Notes: generated from the sequence alone by a model not told the origin. Positions 35,570 through 45,269 are shown, numbered from the stretch's first letter. The stretch is DNA of 64,000 nucleotides from Streptomyces sp. ADI95-17 (GCF_003846175.1 NZ_ML123045.1:530239-594238), one strand, 5' to 3'. Program-made: numbers and translations.

Positions 35570-35986
35570 GCGAACTCCCTTGATGTGGGGGGACCTTGGA
35601 CGGGTGACCCGTGGGGCCCGGCCATCGTGGCGGTGCCAGGTTTCCGTGGGGTGGGCACCAGGTAACAGAGTGGCGACATGGTCACGTCACATCAAGGGTT
35701 CTGACCAACAGGACTGGAGCATGGGGGCGTACGTCCGCATCTGCGCGGGCGTACAGGCTGACGCGGCGACAATTCGGCGGCGTCGAAGGACGATTCGTGT
35801 GGGTGGTGCGGTTCGGGTCGTGGGTCGGTGCGGTGCGGCGCGGATCGGGACAGTCCGGTGCGGTCCGGCCGGGACGGTGCGGTGCGGTGCGGTGCGGTCC
35901 GGCCGGGTCGGTGCGGCGCGGCGCGGTGCGGTTCGGGACGGTCCGGTGCGGTTCGGATCGGGACGGGGCGGTCGTAGGGTTGCGGC
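35570..35986. other. 417-bp divergent region with a GGTGCGG-rich repeat tract
   Basis: From about 35805 to 35975 the plus strand consists of short imperfect repeats of GGTGCGGT, GGTCCGG and GGTTCGG; the last fifteen or so units run into the GTG start at 35987. The 35570-35800 part contains the nuclease leader. No gene is visible, and no classical ribosome site precedes 35987 (CGTAGGGTTGCG). Confidence 0.6.
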
Positions 35987-36721
35987 GTGCTGCTACCGGT
36001 CAACATCACGCTCGGCGTCGTACTCGCCCTGCTGCTCGCCGCGGCGGCCACGGTCGCCGCTCTGGCCTCGCTCGGCCGGGCCCGCGAGATTCTGCTGGCC
36101 GGGCTGCGGGCCGCGGTCCAACTCGCCGCGGTTTCCCTGCTCATCGGCTGGGTGGTGCGTTCGCTGCCGCCGCTGCTCGGGTTCGTGGCGCTGATGTACG
36201 CCGTGGCGGTACGGACCGCGGGGCGCCGGATCACCCGCAATCACACCTGGTGGTGGGCGGCGTTGCCGATCGCGGCGGGAGTCGTTCCGGTGGTCGCCCT
36301 GTTGCTGCTCACCGGGCTCGTGCCGGTCCGGGGCATCGCGCTGATCCCGGTGACCGGCATCCTCATCGGCGGTGCGCTGACCGCGACCGTGCTCGGCGGA
36401 AGGCGGGCGCTGGACGAGCTGACGACCCGGCGCGGGGAGGTGGAGGCGGGGATGGCGCTCGGGCTGCTCGACCGTGACGCGCGGCTGGAGATCGCCCGGC
36501 CGGCGGCGTCGGACGCGTTGCTGCCGGGGCTGGATCAGACCCGGACGGTGGGGCTCGTGACCCTGCCGGGGGCCTTCGTGGGCATGCTGCTGGGCGGCGC
36601 CTCACCGGTACAGGCGGGTGCCGTGCAGTTGTTCGTACTGGTAGCCCTGATGGCCGTGCAGGCGGTGGCCGTCACGACGGTGCTCGAACTGGTGGCGCGG
36701 GGGCGGCTGCACCGGGTGTGA
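35987..36721 (+). CDS. FetB-like (UPF0014) ABC permease
   Basis: 244 residues from GTG 35987. Seven hydrophobic stretches of the FetB/YbbM family, with GRAREILLAGLRAAVQLAAVSLLIGWVV, PLLGFVALMYAVAVRTAGRR, VTGILIGGALTATVLGGRRALDEL and PGLDQTRTVGLVTLPGAFVGMLLGGASPVQAG, the family's hallmark motif. In E. coli FetA-FetB exports iron and aids oxidative-stress survival. No ATPase partner (FetA) lies beside it; the next gene is a convergent HAD hydrolase. It either uses a remote ATPase or is an orphan. Confidence 0.9.
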   Translation: MLLPVNITLGVVLALLLAAAATVAALASLGRAREILLAGLRAAVQLAAVSLLIGWVVRSLPPLLGFVALMYAVAVRTAGRRITRNHTWWWAALPIAAGVVPVVALLLLTGLVPVRGIALIPVTGILIGGALTATVLGGRRALDELTTRRGEVEAGMALGLLDRDARLEIARPAASDALLPGLDQTRTVGLVTLPGAFVGMLLGGASPVQAGAVQLFVLVALMAVQAVAVTTVLELVARGRLHRV

Positions 36722-36802
36722 CGCAGGCCCTGGGTGGACGGGGGGCTGCCTGGTGCGGGCGTTGCGCGGGTGTTGTGCGTGTACCGGACCGCCGTGTGCG
36801 GG

Positions 36803-37465
36803 CTATCGCGCGCTGATGTGCAGTCGGATCGAGCCGTCCGGGGCCGCTTCCACGCGGATCTGCGTCAGGTCCTCGACGTGTGCGTCGGGGGAGAGTGCCC
36901 CGGCGCGCGGGCCGACGCCCACGACACGCATACCCGCCGCCCGGCCGGCCGCGATGCCCGCCTCCGAGTCCTCGAAGACGATGCAGTCCGCCGGGTCGAA
37001 GCCCAGTTCGGCCGCGCCCTTGAGGAAGCCCTCGGGGTCCGGCTTGCTGGCGCCGACGCTCTCGGCGGTGACGCGGACGGCGGGCATCCGCAGGCCCGAC
37101 GCGGTCATCCGGGCCCGGGCCAGCGCCTCGTCCGCCGAGGTGACCAGGGCGTGCGGCAGTGCGGTGATCGCGTCCATGAAGGCGGGCGCGCCGCCGATCG
37201 GCACGACGCCCTCGGTGTCGGCGGTCTCCTCCGCGAGCATGACCCGGTTGTCCGCGTAGTTCTGCTCCATCGGGCGGTCCGGGAGGAGCACCGCCATGGT
37301 GGCGTACCCCTGCCGTCCATGGACGACCTTGAGCGCGGCCTCCGGGTCCAGCCCCTCGCGCAGCGCCCAGCGCCGCCAGCAGCGCTCCACGACGGCATCG
37401 GAGTTCACCAGGGTGCCGTCCATGTCCAAGAGAAGGGCGCGGGCGGTGAGGACGGTGGCCGGCAT
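36803..37465 (-). CDS. HAD-IA phosphatase (sugar-phosphatase type)
   Basis: 220 residues from ATG 37465 (MPATVLTARALLLDMDGTLVNSD). The frame stays open upstream but without conservation. Motif I LLLDMDGTL (D15, D17), cap domain, motif II ALVTSADEA, the lysine in VGASKPDPEGFLKGAAELG, and motif III IVFEDSEAGIAAGRAAGM. It matches the beta-phosphoglucomutase/sugar-phosphatase subfamily. It likely dephosphorylates sugar phosphates in the cytosol. Convergent with the FetB gene; monocistronic. Confidence 0.92.
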   Translation of the reverse strand: MPATVLTARALLLDMDGTLVNSDAVVERCWRRWALREGLDPEAALKVVHGRQGYATMAVLLPDRPMEQNYADNRVMLAEETADTEGVVPIGGAPAFMDAITALPHALVTSADEALARARMTASGLRMPAVRVTAESVGASKPDPEGFLKGAAELGFDPADCIVFEDSEAGIAAGRAAGMRVVGVGPRAGALSPDAHVEDLTQIRVEAAPDGSIRLHISAR

Positions 37466-37550
37466 GGGCGGGCTCCAGAACACGGGGGAGTGACGGCGCC
37501 GGGAAGCGACGACGCGGGAAAGAGAACAAGACGCGGGTGAGAGAACAAGC

Positions 37551-37588
37551 AGCCTCGCCCGCCGGTCAGGGGGTGGCGGGCGGAGGCT
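37551..37588 (-). terminator. Terminator after the peptidoglycan-binding gene
   Basis: AGCCTCGCCCGCC (37551-37563) pairs with GGCGGGCGGAGGCT (37575-37588) with one bulge; on the minus strand it is followed by TTGTTCTC. Confidence 0.65.
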
Positions 37589-37658
37589 ACTTTGTTCCAT
37601 CACGATACAAAAAGCTGTCCGAGAAAGCCAATTCCTGCGGTTTCGGCAGCCGGGCCGG

Positions 37659-38675
37659 TCACCGGCCCGTCGTCTCGGCCTCCAGCGCGCGGCGGGTTTC
37701 GGGGCCGTACACCCCCGGCGGGTCGCCCTCGATGGCCTTGTACGACTGGTAGACGCTCACCGCGTGCTCGACCTGGTTCGAGTAGTCGCCGTCGTCGCGC
37801 CCGTGGTAGAGCCAGATCTCCTCCAGGCGGCGTTGCAGCTCGGCCACCGCGGGTCCCTGGTCGCCGGGGCGCAGGGCGGGGCCGGCCAGGGAGGCGGGCG
37901 GTGTGGACGACGACGGGCTGCTCGTGGTGTGCGAGGGCGTGACGGAGGTCGGCGGTGAGGAGGCGGTGGACGCGGAGGCGGACGGCGAGGCGCTCGCCGA
38001 GGGCGAGGCGGGGGCCGACGCGGACGGTGACGCGGAGGCCGACGCGGAGGGCGAGGGCGGTACGGAAACCGGCGCCGGTTTCGTCGCGGGCACGCTCGCC
38101 CCGGGCACGTCGACCGCCGTGCCGGGCAGGGCCTGTCGTCGGCCCGTGTCCCCGTCGTCGCCTCCGCCGAGCAGTCCGGTCGCGAATGCCGCCGTGCCCA
38201 CCACGGCGGCCAGGGCCGCTCCCACGGCGACTGCCACGAAGGGGCGGCGACGGCGGGACGCGTCGGGTTCCTCACCGAGTGCCCCGGAGGGGCGGGTCGG
38301 ACCGATGGAATCAACGGGACGGGTCGGAGCGACAGAATCAACAGGACGGGTCTGACCGGCGGGACCGGTGGCGTCCGGCAGCGGGCCCGTCGTCGCCGGG
38401 CCGAGGAAGAGCGGCATCGTCGTGGCCGCGTCCTCCTGGGTGCGGTGCGGTCCCTGTTCCTGCATGGCACCGTCGGCGTCGGCGTCGGTGTCGGCCGGGG
38501 TCGCGTCGCCCCCCAGCGTCACGTACGGACGTATCCGCAACGGATCGAAGTCCTCGGCGGCCGCCATCTCCACCCTCTCGGCCGCCCGGCGCGCACACGC
38601 GCACCCGGCTCCGGGTCCTCCTCCGGCGCCGGGTCTGCTGTCCATACCGCACTCCGGGCATATATGTCCGGTCAT
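37659..38675 (-). CDS. Membrane-anchored peptidoglycan-binding (PG_binding_1) protein
   Basis: 338 residues. The N-terminal zinc-ribbon-like MTGHICPECGMDSRPG (with CxC further on, AGCACARRAAE) suggests a cytoplasmic metal site. A charged linker, a single membrane helix (RRPFVAVAVGAALAAVVGTAAFATGLL, about 143-168) and a long Ser/Ala/Pro-rich stalk follow. The last 70 residues are a PG_binding_1 domain (LRPGDQGPAVAELQRRLEEIWLY, then YSNQVEHAVSVYQSYKAIEGDPPGVYGPETRRALE). It ties the membrane to the wall; the zinc-ribbon end could sense or recruit a partner. Ends with its own terminator. Confidence 0.9.
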   Translation of the reverse strand: MTGHICPECGMDSRPGAGGGPGAGCACARRAAERVEMAAAEDFDPLRIRPYVTLGGDATPADTDADADGAMQEQGPHRTQEDAATTMPLFLGPATTGPLPDATGPAGQTRPVDSVAPTRPVDSIGPTRPSGALGEEPDASRRRRPFVAVAVGAALAAVVGTAAFATGLLGGGDDGDTGRRQALPGTAVDVPGASVPATKPAPVSVPPSPSASASASPSASAPASPSASASPSASASTASSPPTSVTPSHTTSSPSSSTPPASLAGPALRPGDQGPAVAELQRRLEEIWLYHGRDDGDYSNQVEHAVSVYQSYKAIEGDPPGVYGPETRRALEAETTGR

Positions 38676-38723
38676 TGTGGGCCCCTCCCCTTGAATGCCC
38701 TGCGATTATGCAGCTCGCTGCCG

Positions 38724-38873
38724 GAATGCCCAACGCCGTACCGAATGCCGCACCGAAGGGCGGCTCCCATGCCGAAGCGCGGCCCCCGCACCGAAGCGCG
38801 GCCCCCATGTCGAAGGGTGCCCCTCATGCCGATGAGCGGCCCCCGACCGGAGGTGTGGCCCCCGCTTCCGTAA
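38724..38873. repeat. 19-22-bp degenerate minisatellite before the MFS-MarR gene
   Basis: Units of the type ATGCCGAAGCGCGGCCCCC are repeated about six times (with variants GGCGGCTCCC, GGGTGCCCCT) over 150 bp between the peptidoglycan-binding gene start and the MFS start. Confidence 0.65.
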
Positions 38874-38943
38874 CGGTGACTCAGCAGGCCATAACGGCAC
38901 GAAAAGGCCAGGATAGGGGTGTAGCGGACCCGAGGAGATGTCC

Positions 38944-40992
38944 ATGGCCCAGCCCCTGAGCCCCCCGGCCCCGACCCCGGCCCCCGGCGAAGAGCGTTCC
39001 ACGCGGTCGGTTCTCGTGGCCATCGGCGCACTGCTTCTCGGCATGCTCCTGGCCGCACTCGATCAGACCATCGTCTCCACCGCACTGCCGACCATCGTCA
39101 GCGACCTCGGCGGACTGGAGCATCTCTCCTGGGTGGTCACGGCCTATCTGCTGGCGTCGACCGCCGCGACCCCGCTCTGGGGCAAGCTCGGCGACCAGTA
39201 CGGCCGCAAGAAGCTCTTCCAGGCCGCCATCGTCATCTTCCTCATCGGCTCGGCGTTCTGCGGCATCGCCCAGAACATGCCGCAGCTCATCGGCTTCAGG
39301 GCCCTTCAGGGCCTCGGCGGCGGCGGGCTCATGGTGCTCTCCATGGCGATCGTCGGCGACATCGTCGCGCCGCGCGAACGAGGCAAGTACCAGGGCCTGT
39401 TCGGTGCGGTCTTCGGTGCGACGAGCGTCCTCGGGCCGCTGCTCGGCGGGCTGTTCACCGAGCACCTCAGCTGGCGGTGGGTCTTCTACATCAACCTGCC
39501 GATCGGCGTCGTGGCGCTTCTGGTGATCGCCGCCGTGCTGCACATTCCGGTCCGCGCCACCAAGCACACCATCGACTACCTCGGCACCTTCCTCATCGCC
39601 TCCGTCGCCACCTGCATGGTTCTCGTCGCCTCGCTCGGCGGCACCACCTGGGCCTGGGGCTCGGCACAGATCATCGGTCTCGCCGTGCTGAGCGTCCTGT
39701 TGCTGATCGCCTTCGTGCAGGTGGAGCGCCGGGCCGCCGAACCCGTCATCCCGCTGAAACTCTTCCGGATCAGGACCTTCACCCTCGTCGCCGTCATCAG
39801 CTTCGTCGTCGGCTTCGCGATGTTCGGCGCGATGACCTACCTGCCGACCTTCCTCCAGGTGGTGCACGGCATCTCGCCGACGATGTCCGGTGTGCACATG
39901 CTCCCGATGGTGCTGGGCCTGCTCATCACCTCGACCGCGTCCGGGCAGATCGTCAGCCGCACCGGCCGCTGGAAGGTCTTCCCGATCGCCGGCACCGGCC
40001 TCACCGCGATCGGACTCCTGCTGCTGCACCGGCTCACGGAGACCAGCAGCACCTGGGCGATGAGCAGCTACTTCTTCGTCTTCGGCGCGGGGCTCGGCCT
40101 GGTGATGCAGGTCCTGGTGCTGGTCGTGCAGAACGCCGTCACGTACGAGGATCTCGGCGTCGCCACCTCCGGCGCCACCTTCTTCCGCTCCATCGGCGCC
40201 TCGTTCGGCGTCGCGGTCTTCGGCACGATCTTCACCAACCGGCTCACCGACAAGCTGGCCGCCGCACTCGCCGGCCACCCGCTGCCCCCCGGTGCCGGTG
40301 TGGACGGGCTGGCCTCCGACCCGCGCGCCATCGGGCAACTGCCGCCCGCGTTGCGGCCGGCGGTGCTGCACGCGTACGCGACGTCGATCACGGACGTGTT
40401 CCTGTACGCGGCTCCCGTCGTGCTCGTCGCCTTCGTCTTCGCCTGGTTCCTCAAGGAGGACAAACTGCGTGGCTCGGTGACCGCTCCGGAGCCCACCGAG
40501 ACGCTGGCGTCGAACCCGGTGGAACGGTCCTCGTACGACGAGTGCGCCCGCGCACTCTCGGTGCTCGCCACGCGTGCGGGGCGCCGCGAGGTCTACGTGA
40601 AGATCACCGAGCGGGCGGGCTACGACCTGCTGCCCGCGGCGAGCTGGATGCTGCTGCGGATCAGACGGCACGGCACGGTCGAACCGGGCCGGCTCGCCGA
40701 CATCGTCCCGGTGCCGCTGCGGGTGATCAGCGAGGCGGCCCGGCAGCTTGAGGAACGCGGGCTGGTCCGGCGCGAGGGCGTGCAACTGGTGCTCAGCGAG
40801 GCCGGCTCGGAAGCGGTGGTGAAGCTCGCGGAGGCCCGCGAGGCTTCCATGGCCGAGCTGCTGGGCGACTGGTGGGGGCCGGACCGTCCGACCGATCTGG
40901 TCAGGCTCGTGGAGGAGCTGACCGCGGAGACGAACGGGTCGAGCAAGGAACGGCCGCACAGCCCCGAACCGAAGCGGGACCACGCGGCCTGA
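38944..40992 (+). CDS. DHA2 MFS exporter with C-terminal MarR-like domain
   Basis: 682 residues. The ATG at 38944 has GAGGAG at 38932-38937, a proper seven-base gap; the ATG at 38938 is too close. Residues 20-505 are a fourteen-helix DHA2 exporter: [40 protein letters not shown] (motif A) and [30 protein letters not shown]. Residues about 530-665 form a cytosolic winged-helix domain of MarR type: [62 protein letters not shown]. Export of drug-like molecules; the fused domain could sense the substrate or bind DNA. It is monocistronic and no other regulator lies next to it. Confidence 0.93.
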   Translation: MAQPLSPPAPTPAPGEERSTRSVLVAIGALLLGMLLAALDQTIVSTALPTIVSDLGGLEHLSWVVTAYLLASTAATPLWGKLGDQYGRKKLFQAAIVIFLIGSAFCGIAQNMPQLIGFRALQGLGGGGLMVLSMAIVGDIVAPRERGKYQGLFGAVFGATSVLGPLLGGLFTEHLSWRWVFYINLPIGVVALLVIAAVLHIPVRATKHTIDYLGTFLIASVATCMVLVASLGGTTWAWGSAQIIGLAVLSVLLLIAFVQVERRAAEPVIPLKLFRIRTFTLVAVISFVVGFAMFGAMTYLPTFLQVVHGISPTMSGVHMLPMVLGLLITSTASGQIVSRTGRWKVFPIAGTGLTAIGLLLLHRLTETSSTWAMSSYFFVFGAGLGLVMQVLVLVVQNAVTYEDLGVATSGATFFRSIGASFGVAVFGTIFTNRLTDKLAAALAGHPLPPGAGVDGLASDPRAIGQLPPALRPAVLHAYATSITDVFLYAAPVVLVAFVFAWFLKEDKLRGSVTAPEPTETLASNPVERSSYDECARALSVLATRAGRREVYVKITERAGYDLLPAASWMLLRIRRHGTVEPGRLADIVPVPLRVISEAARQLEERGLVRREGVQLVLSEAGSEAVVKLAEAREASMAELLGDWWGPDRPTDLVRLVEELTAETNGSSKERPHSPEPKRDHAA

Positions 40993-41031
40993 GCCCGCGC
41001 ACCCCGCACCCACAACCCCGCACCCACACCC

Positions 41032-41574
41032 CTACGAGCCGTACGGCTCCGCACTCGTCTCCGCACTCGTCTCCGTGCTCGGCTCCGCGCTCAGCTCCTT
41101 CGCGAACCAGTGCTCCGCGAACTGCCGCCGGTGGAACGCCGGGACCTCCCGGTAGCCGTGCTTGGCGTACAGCCCCCGCGCCTCGACCAGGTCGTTGCGG
41201 GTGTCGAGCCGGAGCGTGCGTATGCCGAAGGCGCGGGCGGCGTTCTCGACGGCCGCCAGGAGCAGTCCGCCGCCGCCCGTGCCGCGGTGTTCGGGACGTA
41301 CGAAGACCCGGGTCACCTCCGCGGTGTCCGCGTCCACCACCAGCAGTCCGGCGCAGGCCGCGGGTTTCCCGTCGAAGCGGCCGACGACGAACTCACCGGT
41401 GGGCGGGACGAGCCGGTCGGCCCCGTCGTCGGTGAGCCCCTCGTCGATCTCCTCGGCGGTGGCGGGCCGTCCCCAGTAGCGGCTGGCGACCTCGTCGTAG
41501 TAGTCGCGGCGCAGCCGCGAGGCGTCGGGGGAGTCGAACGGTTCGGGGGCCAGCATCCAGGTCATGCCGGTCAT
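41032..41574 (-). CDS. GNAT-family N-acetyltransferase
   Basis: 180 residues from ATG 41574 (MTGMTWMLAPEPFDS); in-frame ATGs at 41565 and 41556 are alternatives. The fold is complete: GEFVVGRFDGKPAACAGLLVVDADTAEVTRVFVRPEHRGTGGGGLLLAAVENAARAFGI contains the acetyl-CoA pyrophosphate loop (RGTGGGG). The following LRLDTRNDLVEARGLYAKHGYREVPAF is the typical GNAT end. The tail is low-complexity (AEPSTETSAETSAEPYGS). Substrate unknown. Convergent with the MFS gene, 39 bp between stops. Confidence 0.92.
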   Translation of the reverse strand: MTGMTWMLAPEPFDSPDASRLRRDYYDEVASRYWGRPATAEEIDEGLTDDGADRLVPPTGEFVVGRFDGKPAACAGLLVVDADTAEVTRVFVRPEHRGTGGGGLLLAAVENAARAFGIRTLRLDTRNDLVEARGLYAKHGYREVPAFHRRQFAEHWFAKELSAEPSTETSAETSAEPYGS

Positions 41575-41692
41575 TCTGACCCGGACACGATCAAAGGGGC
41601 CAACGGTTTGACGGGCGCCGGCCATCACCCGTGCGCGGGCGCCGGCCGGCGCCGCCCCTCACCCCGTACGCAAGTGTTCGGATCCCCGACGC

Positions 41693-42856
41693 TCAACCCA
41701 CCGGTACGGGAGGCGGCAGCGCACCCCGTCGCCGGGCCCGCAGGACCAGCAGCACCGTGGCGGCCGCCACCAGCACGGCCGCGAGCAGCGACAGCACCCA
41801 GACGGGAATGCCGCCCAGGGTCAGCAGCTGGTTCTCGTACACCTTGGTCCGGTACGGGGTGTCGGCGGCGGACGCGCGCAGCTGGTGATCGCCGTCGATC
41901 CGCTCCGGGTGCGGGAAGGACTGCTCGATCGCGGTGAGGAACACCGGCTTCTCACCCGTCAGCTCCCGGAGCGCCCTCGTCTCGCCCACCGCCGACCGGG
42001 GATCGATCCTGCCCGCGTACGTCACCTCCGGCGCATCGCCGCCGATCGAGCCGCGCGGCTCCATCCGGTGCGGGGCGAGGACGTACAGGCCGAGCTGCTG
42101 CGGTGTCGAGGCGAGCTTCGACAGCCGCATCGGGTAGACCAGCCGGTCGCTGGCGAAGCGCAGCCGCAGCGGGTCGAGGGTGCCGGTCAGCGGAGTGCCG
42201 CTCTCCTGCGGGGCGAGGCGGATCGCGACGTACTCCCACTTCTGGTCGACGTAGGGCTTCAGCGCGGTCGCCAGCCGGTCGGGCAGGTCGAAGCCGTTGT
42301 CCTCCAGCCACTGCTGGAGCGCCTCGGGGTCGGTCGCGGCCAGCCGCGCCACATCGAAGGGGCCGAGCCGCTCCCGGCCGACCACCTCGACGGACGGTGC
42401 CCCGGCCGCCGGAGCCGCGGCGCCGTCCCCGGCATTGCCGGAGCCGGAGAACGGCCAGTCGTGGGAGCGGGGCCAGAAGTAATGCCTGGTCACATGTTCC
42501 GGTGCGGTGAGGACGGACAGTTCGGAGAAGAGGCCGGAATCACCGAGCTCCACGCTCGCACGGTGCGGCACCGGCATGATCCAGGCCGCCTCGGGGGCGT
42601 TCCCGCGCACCGTGAGGCGCATGACGATCTGCTCGGTCCGGCCGTCCCAGTCCACCACCGAGGTCTCCCGGCCGACCGCGACCTGGGAGTCCTTGCTCGG
42701 GACCATCGCCCCGCAGCCGCAGGCGTACGCCGGGCTGATCAGCGACCCCACTTGCAGCGACACCAGCATCAGCAGCAGCGACAGGGCGCGCGCCAACCAC
42801 CCGCGCCCCTCGCCCCGGACTCCCCGCGCACTCCGCTTCACCCCTGTGCACCGCAT
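41693..42856 (-). CDS. DUF2330 membrane-anchored protein
   Basis: 387 residues from ATG 42856. The signal peptide ends in YACGCGAMVPSKDSQVAVG, where the CGCGAMV pattern is the DUF2330 hallmark. The extracellular part continues with ETSVVDWDGRTEQIVMRLTV, AAWIMPVPHRASVELGDSGLFSEL and YFWPRSHDWPF. The C-terminal helix ([21 protein letters not shown]) anchors it, with a short basic cytosolic end. No known function; the cysteines after the signal could bind a metal or form disulfides. Divergent from the GT87/PAP2 gene. Confidence 0.9.
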   Translation of the reverse strand: MRCTGVKRSARGVRGEGRGWLARALSLLLMLVSLQVGSLISPAYACGCGAMVPSKDSQVAVGRETSVVDWDGRTEQIVMRLTVRGNAPEAAWIMPVPHRASVELGDSGLFSELSVLTAPEHVTRHYFWPRSHDWPFSGSGNAGDGAAAPAAGAPSVEVVGRERLGPFDVARLAATDPEALQQWLEDNGFDLPDRLATALKPYVDQKWEYVAIRLAPQESGTPLTGTLDPLRLRFASDRLVYPMRLSKLASTPQQLGLYVLAPHRMEPRGSIGGDAPEVTYAGRIDPRSAVGETRALRELTGEKPVFLTAIEQSFPHPERIDGDHQLRASAADTPYRTKVYENQLLTLGGIPVWVLSLLAAVLVAAATVLLVLRARRRGALPPPVPVG

Positions 42857-43129
42857 GTTTCGTCCGACTCCCCCGTGAACGACAGCGTGATCGACAACAC
42901 GGGTGAGGACGTACGGCCCGTGAATCCGGTTCCGGTTCACGGTTCGGACAGGTAGCCGGGGCTCCAGGGGAGGCGAATGTCCGGCTGAGCATCTTTTCGG
43001 ATGAAAAGCGGGATGGCGATCGGGCGGCGATGGGGTGGATTGGGTCTATCTCGTTGCGTAATGCGATGGTTTCAGAAGCATGCCCGGATCGAGGGACGGG
43101 CACCGGAACGGCGGGAGGGTCGGCGCAGC

Positions 43130-45208
43130 GTGGCGAACGCGGAACACAGTGTGCGCGGAGACACGGCGACGGGGGCGAGGACCGGGGCCGCCCGTGCCCT
43201 GCTCTGGCTGGTCGTGGCCGCCCTGGCCGTACGGCAGATGGCGGTGGTGCTGCGGCAGCCGCCGGGGGAACGGCTCACCGATCTGGAGACCTGGATCGGC
43301 GAGAACGGCGTCCTGCATGTGACGGGGTCGCTGTACGACAGCGACCGTTTCACCGGCACCCCGTTCGCCGGGCTGGTGCTGAAACCGCTGACCCGCATGG
43401 CGGAACAGAGCCTGGGCGTCGCCTGGACCTTCGGCACGCTGCTGCTCGTCGCCGCGCTGGGCATCGTCGCCGCCCGTGCGCTGCCCGGACCGGTGTCCCG
43501 CCGCACCGCGCTGCTGGCCGCGCCCGTCGCGATCAGCCTGCTGATGCTCTCGCTGCCGGTCCGCAACGCGCTGCACCTGGGGCAGACCAGCATCCTGCCG
43601 GTCCTGCTGGTGCTGCTGGGCTGTTTCGCGGCACGCGGAGAACGCGCCTCGGGTGTCCTGATCGGCTTGGCGGCCGCGCTCCAGCCGACCGTGCTGCTCT
43701 TCGCCGTACTGCTGTGGCTGACCGGACGCCGACGGGCCGCGCTGACCGGCGGCGCCGCGTTCGCCGCCTGCACGGCGTCGGCCTGGGCGGCGATGCCGGG
43801 CGACTCGTGGACGTACTGGGTACACCATGTCGCGGGCACCGGGCTCGGCGGCAACGCGGACAGCCTCGCCAACCAGTCCCTGCACGGCGCGCTGCTCCGG
43901 GCCGGGCTCGCCGGACCGCTGGAGATCGCGCTGTTCGTGGTGCTGGCGGCCGCCGTCTGCTTCCTCGGGCTGCGCCGCGCCGCCCGGTACGCGGCCGACG
44001 GGCAGTTGCTCCTCGCCGTCGCGGTGACCGGCTGCGTCGCCGTCGCCGTCTCGCCGACGGCCTGGCAGCACCAGCTGCTGTGGGTGCTGCTCGCCGTGGT
44101 CGGCCGGGTCGGGAGGCGGGCCTCCGACCGGCCGGTCTGGCCCGTGGCCGTGGTCCTGGTCATCACGCTGCCGGGGACGATGCTGCTGCCGAACATGGCG
44201 GTCCTCTTCCCCGTGCGCGACAACGTGCTGCTGATCGTCGCGCTCGCCGCCGCCTGCGCCGTGCCGTTCCTGCCGCGCACCTCGGAGTACTGGCAGCACC
44301 CGATCCCCACGGACCACGCCGCCCCGGTCCCGGCCCGCTGGAGCCGTATCCCGCTGCTGCCGTTCTGGCGGCGGGTGCTGAGCCGGCCCAACCTGCTGCT
44401 GGAACTGCTCCTGATCAGGGTCGTGTACTCCGCGTACGCCCATGTCAGGCTGGCGGCGACGGCCGGCCGCGCCACCGCCGAGCGGCACGGCCGCCAGATC
44501 CACTCCATCGAGCAGTGGCTGCACATCGACATCGAGCACTGGGCCAACCACGCGGTCGTGAACGTCGGCCGGCTGCGGGGCTTCTTCGACCACTACTACA
44601 CGACGTTCCACTTCATCGTGCCGCTGACGATCCTCGGTGTGCTCTACGTACGACGCCCCGCCGACTACCGCTGGGCCCGCAGCACCATCGGTTTCGCCAC
44701 GCTGTTCGCGCTGGTCGGTTTCTGGCTCTACCCGCTGGCCCCGCCGCGTCTGATGCCGGGGCTCGGCTTCATCGACACGGTCCACGGCGTCCAGGACTTC
44801 GCGAAGCCGGACTACGGGAGCCTGACCGCGATGACCAACCAGTACGCGGCGATGCCTTCGCTGCACTTCGGCTGGTCGCTCTGGTGCGGTGTGGTCGTCG
44901 TCATGCTGGCCCCGAAGACGTGGATGAAGGTGCTGGGGCTGCTGCACCCGCTGTTCACGGTCTCCGCGATCGTCGCCACCGCCAATCACTGGGTGCTGGA
45001 CGCGGTGGGCGGGGCGGCCGTGGTCGTGCTCGGCTTCGGGCTCGCGTACGTGCTGGCGGGGCCGCGGGCGCTGCGGCCGGGGACCGTACCGGCGGCGGCG
45101 AAGCCGCGGGACGACCTGGAGCGGTCGGTTCCGGTGCCCGTTCCGAGGTCGACGGACGAAGCCACGGGCGACGCGACGGACGACGTGGTGGGGAGCAAGC
45201 GGCACTGA
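43130..45208 (+). CDS. Glycosyltransferase 87 / PAP2 phosphatase fusion
   Basis: About 692 residues from GTG 43130 (VANAEHSVRGDTATG) with GGGAGGG upstream; ATG 43061 is an alternative. The N-terminal two thirds are a GT87-like polytopic polyprenyl-sugar transferase: LSLPVRNALHLGQTSILPVLLVLLG and LIGLAAALQPTVLLFAVLLWL hold the DD-like loop region near YDSDRF. The last third (about 460-650) is a PAP2 phosphatase: QIHSIEQWLHIDIEHWANHAV, AMPSLHFGWSLWCG (PSLH motif) and ANHWVLDAVGGAAVV (second His). Sugar transfer from polyprenyl phosphate in envelope glycan assembly with recycling of the lipid phosphate is the likely role. Confidence 0.88.
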   Translation: MANAEHSVRGDTATGARTGAARALLWLVVAALAVRQMAVVLRQPPGERLTDLETWIGENGVLHVTGSLYDSDRFTGTPFAGLVLKPLTRMAEQSLGVAWTFGTLLLVAALGIVAARALPGPVSRRTALLAAPVAISLLMLSLPVRNALHLGQTSILPVLLVLLGCFAARGERASGVLIGLAAALQPTVLLFAVLLWLTGRRRAALTGGAAFAACTASAWAAMPGDSWTYWVHHVAGTGLGGNADSLANQSLHGALLRAGLAGPLEIALFVVLAAAVCFLGLRRAARYAADGQLLLAVAVTGCVAVAVSPTAWQHQLLWVLLAVVGRVGRRASDRPVWPVAVVLVITLPGTMLLPNMAVLFPVRDNVLLIVALAAACAVPFLPRTSEYWQHPIPTDHAAPVPARWSRIPLLPFWRRVLSRPNLLLELLLIRVVYSAYAHVRLAATAGRATAERHGRQIHSIEQWLHIDIEHWANHAVVNVGRLRGFFDHYYTTFHFIVPLTILGVLYVRRPADYRWARSTIGFATLFALVGFWLYPLAPPRLMPGLGFIDTVHGVQDFAKPDYGSLTAMTNQYAAMPSLHFGWSLWCGVVVVMLAPKTWMKVLGLLHPLFTVSAIVATANHWVLDAVGGAAVVVLGFGLAYVLAGPRALRPGTVPAAAKPRDDLERSVPVPVPRSTDEATGDATDDVVGSKRH

Positions 45209-45269
45209 CCCACGGGCTCGCGAAAGGTCCGGGAAGGCGGCGAAAGGCCCGGGAAGGCCGCGAAGGGGC

